This document shows positions 1-7,765 of a DNA stretch of 64,000 nt, piece by piece. The position numbers and the translations under genes are program-made. The DNA is from Mycolicibacterium sp. P9-22 (GTDB taxonomy: Bacteria > Actinomycetota > Actinomycetes > Mycobacteriales > Mycobacteriaceae). Every line of letters starts with the position of its first letter. Position 1 is the stretch's first letter. The stretch spans positions 1 through 64,000 of the forward strand of contig NZ_NPKP01000010.1 in the NCBI RefSeq assembly GCF_008329585.1, given 5' to 3'. Below the pieces are notes generated by a model. The model had not been told where the DNA came from, did no database searches, and saw only the letters and a list, made by a program, of their open reading frames with translations.

Positions 1-76
1 CCCGCAGTGCCTCGGCCATCTCCACGGTGGAACCCACCTCAACCAGCGATGAGTCCATGTCCTTGCCTGTCTTCAC
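1..76 (-). CDS. Partial unknown protein cut by the window edge
   Basis: A leftward frame runs off the left edge. GTG at 76 has an AGGGAAGGA ribosome site nine bases upstream; an in-frame ATG at 58 is an alternative. About 25 residues are visible, ending in VEMAEALR, an acidic helix-prone N-terminus with no motif I can name. It may be the first codons of a real gene or chance; only the upstream sequence can tell. Confidence 0.3.
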   Translation of the reverse strand, partial: MKTGKDMDSSLVEVGSTVEMAEALR

Positions 77-93
77 GTCCTGCAATCCTTCCC

Positions 94-537
94 TCAACAG
101 GACCTACACAGACCATTTGACACGCCCCGGGTCAATGCCGGCAGCGTGTGCGCCGCCCGGCCCACCCGCGCGGCGCGGTAGGCCGCACTTGGCGCCACAC
201 CCACACTGGTGAGTAGATTGGCTCCTGATCGCAGGTGCTTGCGGGTCGGAATACCCAAACGCTCGGCCCCCGCGACCGCCTGGGCGATCACGTGATCGAG
301 CAGGTTACGGGCGGTGACCGCGGCCACCAGCACCGCCAACAGGGCCGGCTCATCGAGCACGCGGCGCGGACAGTCCAGCAGATGAAACAGCCTGCGCTCA
401 CCATCCTCACCCGGCGGCGCAACCGCAAGGGCATCGATGAGCGCATCAACAAACGCGTCGAGATGGGTGGCGTCCATGTGGATACCGACTTTCACAGAAG
501 GTGCCCACCGGGCACGATCAGTCAACACGGTCCGCAC
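94..537 (-). pseudogene. Truncated 13E12-family (DUF222/HNH) protein
   Basis: The frame (GTG 537, or ATG 477) carries only the N-terminal helical part of a mycobacterial 13E12/DUF222 protein. The family signature AAYRAARVGRAAHTLPAL lies near its end. It then departs from the family and stops after about 147 codons, whereas the family is normally 400-500 residues with a C-terminal HNH nuclease (compare the intact copy at 39701-41014). The HNH half is absent, so I call it a remnant. A perfect LexA box lies 83 bp upstream of the GTG, in keeping with the SOS control reported for 13E12 genes in M. tuberculosis. A short expressed DUF222-only protein cannot be excluded. Confidence 0.65.
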
Positions 538-619
538 AGTCCCGGGGGACCATCGAACCTCTCGGCGACCGGAGTCGCGGTCTGCAGCTCACCGGATCGT
601 GCTGGGAGCTACGTCACAT

Positions 620-635
620 TCGAACTTGTGTTCGA
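620..635. promoter_or_regulatory. LexA (SOS) box
   Basis: TCGAACTTGTGTTCGA is a perfect palindrome with 6-bp arms and matches the mycobacterial SOS consensus TCGAAC-N4-GTTCGA. It sits upstream of the leftward 13E12 remnant. The rightmost gene of the leftward DyP operon ends at 700, on its other side, so the remnant is the only visible target. Confidence 0.85.
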
Positions 636-699
636 TACTACGCCGAATCAAGCTCTCGTGCAAGCAGAAACATCAACACATCGGTGACCGGTCTCATCG

Positions 700-1896
700 C
701 TATCCGAGCAGGCCCTGCCCCAGCCAGCCACTCTCGGTTGCGCCGGGCAGCATCGCGAACGTTGCCGACCCCACCGTGGTGATCCACTGGTTCATCGCAT
801 CGGCATCGGCCAGCCGCTGCTGCACCGGGATGAACTGGCGCTCCGGGTCTCTCAGGTAACTGGCGAAGATCAGCCCGCTGTCGGTGGTCGTCCCGGCGGG
901 CGGGGGATCGTCGTAGTTGTAGGGGCGCCGCAGGAACCGTTCGTCGGCATTGTGGTGACGTGCCAGCGCGATATGCGAATTGGGCGGAATGACCGGGATG
1001 CCGCTGACCTGCGCACCCAGATCGGGCGCATCGTCTTCCCGCGTCCCGGTCAGCGGCGCGCCGGTGTCCAGGCGCCGACCGACCGCGAATTCCTTACTGG
1101 CCCGGTCCAGTTCGTCCCAGCTGTCCATTTCGGCGCGGATCCGGCGCAGCACCAGGATGGTGCCCCCGGCGAACCACGGCTGCCCGGCACCCTCATCCCA
1201 GATGAACCGGTCGAACTCCGCTGCCTCGCGGAGGTTCGCAGTACCGTCCACCTGCCCCATCAGGTTGCGCATCGTGCGGCCCGACCCGTCGGCGCCGTGC
1301 GCATGCCGGAAACCGTGCTGGCGCCAGCGTTGCCGCGTCATCGCCCGCACGTTCTTCAGCAGCACCCGGCTGGTATGCGCGACGACCATCGGGTCGTCGG
1401 CGCAGATCTGCAGCAGCACATCGCCGCCGCAGAACCGCGGATCGAGCCGGTCGGTCCGGAAGGCGGGCAGCTCGATGACGGTCGGCGGCCGCCGGTGCGC
1501 CAGGCCGATGCGGTCGAACAGTCCGGGGCCCAGTCCGACGCTGACGGTCAGTCGTGCCGGGCGCCCGGCCAGTTCGGGTTCGGTATCGGCCAGTGCCGGG
1601 CGACCCTGGGTGAGGCGGGCCGCGTCCGCCGACCACAGCTTGAGCACCGCGGCCAGCGTCTCGCGGGCGCCGCGCCCGGCATCCGGTGCAAGATCGAGTG
1701 CGACGAACAGGGCGTGCGCCTGCGGCGCCGTGGTGATGCCGCTCTGATGCGCGCCGTGGAACGGCTCTGCGACACCGCCGAAACCATCAGGGGGCGGGAT
1801 GGCGGATTGAGCGGCCCCGCATTGGGTGAGGGCGGCACCGGCGGCCAGCGCGGCGGCGCCCCCGGTGAGGAGGCGCCGCCGGTTGACCTCAACCAT
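700..1896 (-). CDS. Secreted Dyp-type heme peroxidase (EfeB-like)
   Basis: A 398-residue DyP-family peroxidase. ATG at 1896 overlaps the stop of the preceding copper-chaperone gene and leads into a Tat signal (NRRRLLTGG plus hydrophobic stretch, then LTQC that could be a lipobox). The GxxDG heme-pocket motif appears as GQVDGT near residue 210, and the downstream region AARHH-like (IALARHH) contains the likely proximal histidine. DyP enzymes use H2O2 to oxidise bulky substrates, and EfeB members act on iron or heme outside the membrane. It is the last gene of a leftward metal locus that also has a second DyP (efeB at 4476-5774). The two are clear but divergent paralogues; the exact substrate is unknown. 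Confidence 0.85.
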   Translation of the reverse strand: MVEVNRRRLLTGGAAALAAGAALTQCGAAQSAIPPPDGFGGVAEPFHGAHQSGITTAPQAHALFVALDLAPDAGRGARETLAAVLKLWSADAARLTQGRPALADTEPELAGRPARLTVSVGLGPGLFDRIGLAHRRPPTVIELPAFRTDRLDPRFCGGDVLLQICADDPMVVAHTSRVLLKNVRAMTRQRWRQHGFRHAHGADGSGRTMRNLMGQVDGTANLREAAEFDRFIWDEGAGQPWFAGGTILVLRRIRAEMDSWDELDRASKEFAVGRRLDTGAPLTGTREDDAPDLGAQVSGIPVIPPNSHIALARHHNADERFLRRPYNYDDPPPAGTTTDSGLIFASYLRDPERQFIPVQQRLADADAMNQWITTVGSATFAMLPGATESGWLGQGLLG

Positions 1897-2383
1897 GGCC
1901 GTTGTGCTTGGGCTGGTATTCCTCGTTGGCCCCGGCGAAGTCACGCACCTGCACGGTGACCGGCAGCGTCGAACCGTCCTCGAACTGCACGGTCAGTTCG
2001 ATATCGGATCCTGCCGACAGCGGTGCGGTGAGGCCCATCAGCATCAGGTGGTCACCGCCGGGCACGAGTTGGTGGCTGCCGCCGGCCGGCAACACGATTC
2101 CACCCTCCTTGGGGCGCATGGTTTTCGCGCCGGCCTCACCGGCGACCTCGTGCACCTCGACGTGGGCTGCCGCTGGTGAGGTGCCGGAGACGATGCGCGC
2201 CTCGTGGTGCCCGTTGTTGACCAGCGTGCCGAAGACCGCGGCCATCTCGCCGTCGCCCGCCGACGCCCACTGCTCTTCGAGCACCACCTCGGCGGCCATC
2301 GGGTGGTCGCTGTGTTCCGCGGCGGGCGAGGTGCAGCCGGTGGCCAGCACCGCAGCGATGAGAGCGATGAGTAATCTACGCAT
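1889..2383 (-). CDS. PCu(A)C-family copper chaperone lipoprotein
   Basis: A 164-residue lipoprotein: MRRLLIALIAAVLATGC is a short signal with a TGC lipobox. The mature part has the PCu(A)C layout, including the methionine- and histidine-rich copper site: LVPGGDHLMLMGL in the second half and an earlier paired Met (KTMRPKEGG). Family members bind extracytoplasmic Cu(I) and pass it to cuproproteins. ATG 2383 follows AAGGAGC and overlaps the stop of the PepSY gene; its own stop overlaps the DyP start, so the three are translationally coupled. The copper role is inferred from the family. Confidence 0.85.
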   Translation of the reverse strand: MRRLLIALIAAVLATGCTSPAAEHSDHPMAAEVVLEEQWASAGDGEMAAVFGTLVNNGHHEARIVSGTSPAAAHVEVHEVAGEAGAKTMRPKEGGIVLPAGGSHQLVPGGDHLMLMGLTAPLSAGSDIELTVQFEDGSTLPVTVQVRDFAGANEEYQPKHNGHG

Positions 2384-3803
2384 CGGAAAGCTCCTTGCGT
2401 TGCTTGGCCGCACCGAGTGCGAGGTCCAGGATTACGAAGGCGGCCAACGAGATTCCCAGTAGCGGCAGCAACCAGCCGATCGCCACCGTGGTCACCACCA
2501 GCACACCGATCGCGACGGGGGACAACCGCCGCAGGGCGCCGCGCACCGGCGGTCGGCCGACCGCCCACGCCGATCCGCGGGTCGGGCGGCGCTGCCACCA
2601 CATCCGGTACCCGCCGACAATGACCGCGACCAATGCGACCGCGATACCGAGCAGCAGCAGCTGGTTGAGCAGCCCGAACAGCAGGCCCATGTGCCCGCGG
2701 ATTCCCCAGTCGGCGAGCATGGCGACCACCGAATAGTCACGCCAGTAGTCGATTTCGCTGATCACGGTGTTCGTCGCCGGGTCCACGGATGCGGCATCGG
2801 TGGTCAACCGGTAGGGCTCGTCGATCTCGGCCACGCCGATGCCCTGTCCTGGTTCGGCGGGCAGCGTCACCTCCAGCGGCAGCTGTACCCCGGCACCGGC
2901 CGCGGCCCTCAACACCGCATCGAAATCGACAGGTCCGGATCCGCGAACCGGCGCCGGGTGCCCGGTGTGGCCGGCGTGTTCGTCGGGCACCACGGCCGTC
3001 GCCGGGGTCAGGGCGGTGTCCAGCGCCGGACGTTTCCAGTTCATCGCCGACCGTAGTTCGGTGACGTGCTCACCGGCGTGCGTCGACCAGGTGATGCCGG
3101 TGGCGGACAGGAACAGCAGCGCCGCGAGCAACCACACTCCGGTGGCGCCATGCCAGTTCATGGTGCGGGCACGGCCCTTGAGGCTGCGATCGACGCGCAG
3201 AACCCGGCCGGGCCGGTTGCGGCGGCGCTGCGCGGCCGCTCTGGTCAGCCACAGCGCCACACCGCCGAGGGCGACCACCCACAGCCAGGACGCGGCGAGT
3301 TCGCTGTACAGGCGGCCGGGCTCGCCGAGGTTGAGGTGCCGGTGAAAGCCGTCCAGCCAGGTGCTCACCGGCAGGTAGCCCAGCCAGCTCGCCTCGTCGC
3401 CGAGCACCCGCCCGGTGTAGGGGTCGACGAATACGGCGCGTTGCAGTTCCTCGTTGAGGGCAGGGTCGGCGAAGTACACCCTGGTCGACTCGGTCCCGGA
3501 GGCGGCCGGGCGCATGCCGGTCATGGTCAGCGCCGGGAAGGCGTTCTGCGCCGCGGCAGCCTGATCGGCCAATGGAATGGGCTTCCCGGACTGGGGCACG
3601 GTGAGGATGTCGCCGTAGACGACGCGTTCGATGGTGGGTGCCATCGCGTACAGGCCGCCGGTGAGGGCGGCGATCAGGATGAACGGGGCAATCAGCACGC
3701 CCGCGTAGAAGTGCAGGCGCATGACGAAGGGGCGCCAGCTGCGTTGTGGTGGTGACGGGTCGGTGGTGGACGGGGATTCGACGGTATCGCCGGGTTGGGT
3801 CAT
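2376..3803 (-). CDS. PepSY-associated transmembrane protein, possible ferric/cupric reductase
   Basis: A 475-residue PepSY-TM protein. ATG at 3803 begins before MRLHFYAGVLIAPFI, the typical first membrane helix of the family. Large periplasmic PepSY segments (about residues 60-140 and 270-350) alternate with further helices near 170, 225, 380 and 440. Histidines in or near the helices (FHRHLN, MNWHGATG, STHAGEHV) could ligate heme. Some PepSY-TM proteins (FoxB type) reduce ferrisiderophores in the periplasm. Neighbouring efeO/efeB and PCu(A)C genes make a metal-reductase role plausible, but it is not proven by sequence. Confidence 0.75.
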   Translation of the reverse strand: MTQPGDTVESPSTTDPSPPQRSWRPFVMRLHFYAGVLIAPFILIAALTGGLYAMAPTIERVVYGDILTVPQSGKPIPLADQAAAAQNAFPALTMTGMRPAASGTESTRVYFADPALNEELQRAVFVDPYTGRVLGDEASWLGYLPVSTWLDGFHRHLNLGEPGRLYSELAASWLWVVALGGVALWLTRAAAQRRRNRPGRVLRVDRSLKGRARTMNWHGATGVWLLAALLFLSATGITWSTHAGEHVTELRSAMNWKRPALDTALTPATAVVPDEHAGHTGHPAPVRGSGPVDFDAVLRAAAGAGVQLPLEVTLPAEPGQGIGVAEIDEPYRLTTDAASVDPATNTVISEIDYWRDYSVVAMLADWGIRGHMGLLFGLLNQLLLLGIAVALVAVIVGGYRMWWQRRPTRGSAWAVGRPPVRGALRRLSPVAIGVLVVTTVAIGWLLPLLGISLAAFVILDLALGAAKQRKELSDA

Positions 3804-3910
3804 GAAGTGTGCCTTCTCGCAGAAGGGATGGGTGAGACGCAGGCCCGGCAGAACGTGGGCGTGCGGACGGCCGCGAGCGGAAAGCCGCGGCATCGTGACA
3901 GCAGCGACCG

Positions 3911-4456
3911 CTATGCGGTCGCGACGCCACCCATCGGCGGGGCACGCATGCCCAGCCCGGTATGCCACAGAAGTGACTGTGCGACAACGTTGTTGGTGCG
4001 ACGACGGACACGCGGAGGTCCCGGTCGAGGGGTCGCGGCGGCGAACAGCCGCAGCCAGCGCAGCACCGATGAGCAGACCAGGTAGAGGTGCTCCACGGCG
4101 CCGATGGCGATACCGAGCACCACGGCCGCGCCCGCGTGCGCCGCGATCATGGTGGGGCTCATGCCGAGCGCGCCCCCACCGTGATGACCGCCCGCCAGCG
4201 CCAGGGTCAGGTGGCCGAGCAACTGCGCGGCGCCCAGGGCCGCGATCAGTCCGAGCAGCTGGGTGTGCCGGTTCTGCAGCTGGATACCGGCCGCGGCCGC
4301 ACCCGAGGTGGCGCACACCAGCAGGGCCGCGATCAGCGCGGCTCCGTGCGGGAACATGCCCGACGCCGCGGCGTGCGCACCGGTGGTGCCTGCCGCCGCG
4401 CTGACGCCGACCAGCGCGGCGCGCAGCCAGTGCGCGCGTCTTGCCGGCGGGGTCAC
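3911..4456 (-). CDS. Small integral membrane protein with His/Met-rich loop
   Basis: A 181-residue protein starting at GTG 4456, with about four hydrophobic helices (roughly residues 10-35, 40-60, 68-90 and 105-135) and a GGHHGGGALGMSPTMIAAH loop between helices 3 and 4. The C-terminus is basic and polar. I do not recognise a named family. The position between efeB and the PepSY gene, and the His/Met loop, suggest a role in metal handling at the membrane. It lies 19 bp downstream of efeB, so it is probably cotranscribed. Confidence 0.6.
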   Translation of the reverse strand: MTPPARRAHWLRAALVGVSAAAGTTGAHAAASGMFPHGAALIAALLVCATSGAAAAGIQLQNRHTQLLGLIAALGAAQLLGHLTLALAGGHHGGGALGMSPTMIAAHAGAAVVLGIAIGAVEHLYLVCSSVLRWLRLFAAATPRPGPPRVRRRTNNVVAQSLLWHTGLGMRAPPMGGVATA

Positions 4457-4475
4457 GAGCGGGACTCTACTACGC

Positions 4476-5774
4476 TTAGTAGTCGACGAGTCGGTCGCCG
4501 AGGAATCGGTCGTGGCCGGTCACCCCGGGCAGGACGAAGAAGAACCCGCCACCGACGGGCATGATGTACTCCTCCAGCGGCTCGCCCTTGAGCCGTTCCT
4601 GCACGGTCAGGAAGCCTTTCTGCAGGCTGTGCTGGTAGGCGATGAACGCCAGCCCCTGATCGAGGCGGCCGGCGCCGTCGAAACCGCGGGAGTAGTTGAA
4701 TCCGCGGCGCAGGATGAGATTTTCTTCGGTCTCGGGGGTGCGCGGGTTGGCCAGCCGGATGTGCGCGTTCAGCTTGATCCGCTTGCCGTCCGGGTCCTCG
4801 GGGAAGTCCGGATCGTCGAACTCGCCCGTCAACCCGAGCGGTGCGCCGCTGACCTTGGCCCGGCCGATCAGCGCCTCCTGCTCCACGAGCTGGGTGCGGT
4901 CCCAGAACTCGACGAAGTTCCGGATGATGCGGACGGCCTGATAGGTGCCGCCCACCGCCCACTCGGGTTCGTCGTCGTCGGCGCCCACCCAGACGTGGCG
5001 ATCCATCACGGCGGCGTCGGCGACATCCAGATTGGAGGTGCCGTCCTTGAATCCCAGCAGGTTTCGCGGCGTGGCGGCCTCTTTGTTGGACGAGGCGGCG
5101 GCGGTGGTCGACGAGGCGGCGGCACGCCCGGCGCCGATCCCGCGAGCGTAGCCGTCGATCATCCAGCGCAACACCAGATCGCTGCGGGTGCGTCGCATCA
5201 ACTGCCGCAACGCGAACTGCATGGTGTCGTTGTGGCCGGATTCGAAGATGATGGAGATGTCGCCGTGTGAGAGCTTGGGATCCAACCGGTCATTGGCCAG
5301 GAACGGCATGGTGACCAACTCGCGGGGCTTGCGGTCGGCCAGCCCGAAGCGGCCGTCGAACAGGGATGCTCCGACGCCCACCACGATGGACAGATTGTCG
5401 GCGGGGGGTTTCTCGCCGAGGATCCCGGAGTCCACCGGCGGGTAGGCGGGATCCCTTGTCTCCGGGGGCTTTCCGGCCATCAGTCCGCGTATTTCGTCGG
5501 TGAGTTCACGCAGCGTCGAGGTCAGTTCCGCGCGGTTGCGCGCGTGCACGTTGAACGATGCGATCAGTCCCTGTTCGGGGATGGGTAATGCGGTGATCCC
5601 GGCCTGGTGCGGGCCCTCGAAATCGATGAACCGTTGTGTGGCGGTGACTTCGGGGGCCGAGCTGTCCGATGAACAGCCCGCGAGCGCCCCCGCTCCCACC
5701 GCGGCGCCGGTGCCGAGGGCACCCGCGACGAACCCGCGGCGGGAGATCCCGCGACGTGGTGACTGCGGTGTCAC
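4476..5774 (-). CDS. efeB: Deferrochelatase/DyP peroxidase EfeB
   Basis: A 432-residue Tat-exported DyP peroxidase. GTG 5774 overlaps the efeO stop in a GTGA junction. The signal contains SRRGFVAGALG followed by ALAGCSS, which could also be a lipobox. The DyP motif GxxDG reads GFKDGTSN near residue 235. A Ser/Ala/Thr-rich insert (about residues 205-225) distinguishes it from the DyP at 700-1896. EfeB is the peroxidase part of EfeUOB iron uptake, thought to oxidise Fe(II) or release iron from heme. The direct efeO-efeB junction supports the assignment. Confidence 0.9.
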   Translation of the reverse strand: MTPQSPRRGISRRGFVAGALGTGAAVGAGALAGCSSDSSAPEVTATQRFIDFEGPHQAGITALPIPEQGLIASFNVHARNRAELTSTLRELTDEIRGLMAGKPPETRDPAYPPVDSGILGEKPPADNLSIVVGVGASLFDGRFGLADRKPRELVTMPFLANDRLDPKLSHGDISIIFESGHNDTMQFALRQLMRRTRSDLVLRWMIDGYARGIGAGRAAASSTTAAASSNKEAATPRNLLGFKDGTSNLDVADAAVMDRHVWVGADDDEPEWAVGGTYQAVRIIRNFVEFWDRTQLVEQEALIGRAKVSGAPLGLTGEFDDPDFPEDPDGKRIKLNAHIRLANPRTPETEENLILRRGFNYSRGFDGAGRLDQGLAFIAYQHSLQKGFLTVQERLKGEPLEEYIMPVGGGFFFVLPGVTGHDRFLGDRLVDY

Positions 5775-6706
5775 TGCAGTTTCAGTACTCCCGAGACCTG
5801 CGAGAGGTTCTCCGACAGTCCGGCGAGTTCGGCCTTGAGGGTGTCGATCACCTGCGGTGTCACGGTCACGGCCGGGCAGCGCGCGGACGGGTAGGGGTCG
5901 TTCTCGGTGCAGAACAGCACCCAGCCGTCGCCCTGACGCAGCGGCCCGAGCGTCTCGAACACCGAGTTGATACCGGCCTCGATCTTGCCCAGCAGCGCGG
6001 GATCGGCCTGCACCAGCGCAGGATTCAGCTTGCCGACCGCGTCGCGGGCACCCTGCAGGTTGGCATCGAAATCCCACAGGTCGGTCTTGGCGTAGCGGTC
6101 CTCTTCGCCGGTGATCTTGCCCTCGGAGACCTCTTCGATCAGCTCGGCGGCACCGGTGGACACGTCCACCGGTTTCACGTCGACCGATGGGAACTGTTCC
6201 TTGAGCGCGGCGACGTCGGCGTCGAGCTGATCGGCGAACGGGGCACCGCCATCGGTGGTGTTCTTCTCGAACAGCAGGTACTCGAGGCGGTGCCAACCGG
6301 TGAACTCCGGGTCGTCGACCCCGGAGAAGTCGTCGACCCGGGCGTCGATCTTGCCGTCGATCTCCTCGACGAGCCCGGCCAGCGGTTCGATGCGCTCCCA
6401 CGGCGCGCGCGAGGGGGCGTAGGCGTCCTGGGCGGCCTTGAGGTCCCCGGCCCGCACCGCGTCGGTGAACACCTTGACCACCGTGACCAGCTCGTCGATC
6501 TGAGCGATCGCGTAGGCCTTGTACTCGTCGGCGGCCTTCTCGGTCAGCGGGTTGGGGGCGGCCGCCGGCGAGCTGGTCGCCGACGCGCCCGACGTGGCAC
6601 TGGAGGTCGACGCGTCCGAGCCGCTGTCCGAGCTGTTGCTCGAACATCCGCTGAGAATGAGTGCTGCCGCGACAACCGGTATCTGCCAGGCGAAATGCCG
6701 TCCCAT
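5771..6706 (-). CDS. efeO: EfeO/EfeM-like iron-binding lipoprotein (imelysin domain)
   Basis: A 311-residue lipoprotein: ATG 6706 follows GAGGAGG, and the signal ends in LILSGCSS. The mature protein is a single M75/imelysin domain with the GxHxxE motif (GWHRLEYLLFE) near residue 155. The N-terminal cupredoxin of classical EfeO is absent, so strictly it is EfeM-like. It probably binds iron or ferrous intermediates for uptake. It is first in the leftward locus and no EfeU permease gene adjoins it, which is unusual. An IdeR-like sequence lies about 46 bp upstream. Confidence 0.85.
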   Translation of the reverse strand: MGRHFAWQIPVVAAALILSGCSSNSSDSGSDASTSSATSGASATSSPAAAPNPLTEKAADEYKAYAIAQIDELVTVVKVFTDAVRAGDLKAAQDAYAPSRAPWERIEPLAGLVEEIDGKIDARVDDFSGVDDPEFTGWHRLEYLLFEKNTTDGGAPFADQLDADVAALKEQFPSVDVKPVDVSTGAAELIEEVSEGKITGEEDRYAKTDLWDFDANLQGARDAVGKLNPALVQADPALLGKIEAGINSVFETLGPLRQGDGWVLFCTENDPYPSARCPAVTVTPQVIDTLKAELAGLSENLSQVSGVLKLQ

Positions 6707-6751
6707 CGGACCTCCTCTAGTGAATGCCAGCACAGTACCCGTTCGACAGAG

Positions 6752-6770
6752 GTTGGATAGGCATACCTCC
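6752..6770. promoter_or_regulatory. Possible IdeR iron box
   Basis: GTTGGATAGGCATACCTCC matches 12 of 19 positions of the IdeR consensus TTAGGTTAGGCTAACCTAA, with the TAGGC core and ACCT half conserved. It lies between divergent efeO and lpqU, closer to efeO. The match is below that of classical boxes, so this is a candidate only. Confidence 0.35.
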
Positions 6771-6872
6771 CCAATCGGCTCCGAATCGAGCGTTCAGGGA
6801 TGTCGGTCGGCACCACCGTTACTCTTGATCGGGGGATATCGGCCCCAATTGCCGGTGGTTTGAGGGAGAGCC

Positions 6873-7682
6873 TTGTCCGACGTAGGGAGTGTGTCGCGCC
6901 CGGCGCCGACCGTTCCCGCAGCTCCCGAGGACCCGGCACCCGACGCGGGGACGCGGAGGCTCCGTTGGTGGCGGTTGGCGGCGGTGCTGACCGCGACGCT
7001 GCTGCTGCTGGCCTCCAGCTGTTCGTTCCAGACGGGCGACCCGATACCCGAGGGCGTGCCCCCGCCGCGCGGCGCCGCGGTTCCCGAGATCGACACGAAC
7101 GCGACCGGCCGGCCCGCCGATCAGCTCGCCGACTGGGCGGCCGAGCTGGCACCGGCCATCGGTATCCCGGTCAAGGCCCTGGAGGCCTATGCCTACGCCG
7201 CGCGGGTGGCCCAGGTGGTGAACCCCAAGTGCAACCTGGCCTGGACGACGCTGGCCGGGATCGGGATGGTCGAGAGCCATCACGGCACCTACCAGGGCGC
7301 GGCCATCGCCGCAGGCGGTGACGTGCGCCCGCCGATCCGCGGCGTCCAGCTGGACGGCACGCTGGGCAACATGCAGATCCTCGACACCGACAACGGTGAG
7401 CTAGACGGCGATGCGCACCTGGACCGGGCCATGGGGCCCATGCAGTTCATCCCGGAGACCTGGCGGCTGTACGGGGTGGACGCCAACAACGACAACGTCA
7501 TCAGCCCGGACAACTTCGACGACGCCGCGCTCTCGGCGGCGGGCTATCTGTGCTGGCGGGGCAAGGACCTGTCCACCCCGCGAGGCTGGATGGAGGCACT
7601 GCGCGCCTACAACCTGTCCAACCAGTACGCGCGCAGCGTGCGGGACTGGGCCACCGCCTACGCCGACGGCCACCCCATCTGA
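6873..7682 (+). CDS. lpqU: LpqU-like lytic transglycosylase lipoprotein
   Basis: A 269-residue protein. TTG 6873 is preceded by GAGGGAGAG; a GTG 18 bp downstream is an alternative. A membrane segment (residues 33-48) ends in LLASSCSF, a weak lipobox. The mature part is an SLT/lysozyme-like fold: GIGMVESHHGTY carries the catalytic-type glutamate, and GPMQFIPETW is the second conserved motif. It is expected to cleave peptidoglycan glycan strands outside the membrane. Position directly before eno matches Rv1022 (lpqU) in M. tuberculosis, which supports the name. Confidence 0.85.
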   Translation: MSDVGSVSRPAPTVPAAPEDPAPDAGTRRLRWWRLAAVLTATLLLLASSCSFQTGDPIPEGVPPPRGAAVPEIDTNATGRPADQLADWAAELAPAIGIPVKALEAYAYAARVAQVVNPKCNLAWTTLAGIGMVESHHGTYQGAAIAAGGDVRPPIRGVQLDGTLGNMQILDTDNGELDGDAHLDRAMGPMQFIPETWRLYGVDANNDNVISPDNFDDAALSAAGYLCWRGKDLSTPRGWMEALRAYNLSNQYARSVRDWATAYADGHPI

Positions 7683-7765
7683 GCACGCCGCACCGGCGCG
7701 CAACCTCTAGGCTCTTATGAGCACAAGACCGAGCAAGAAACCCTGTCTTCACCGAGGAGGAGCCC

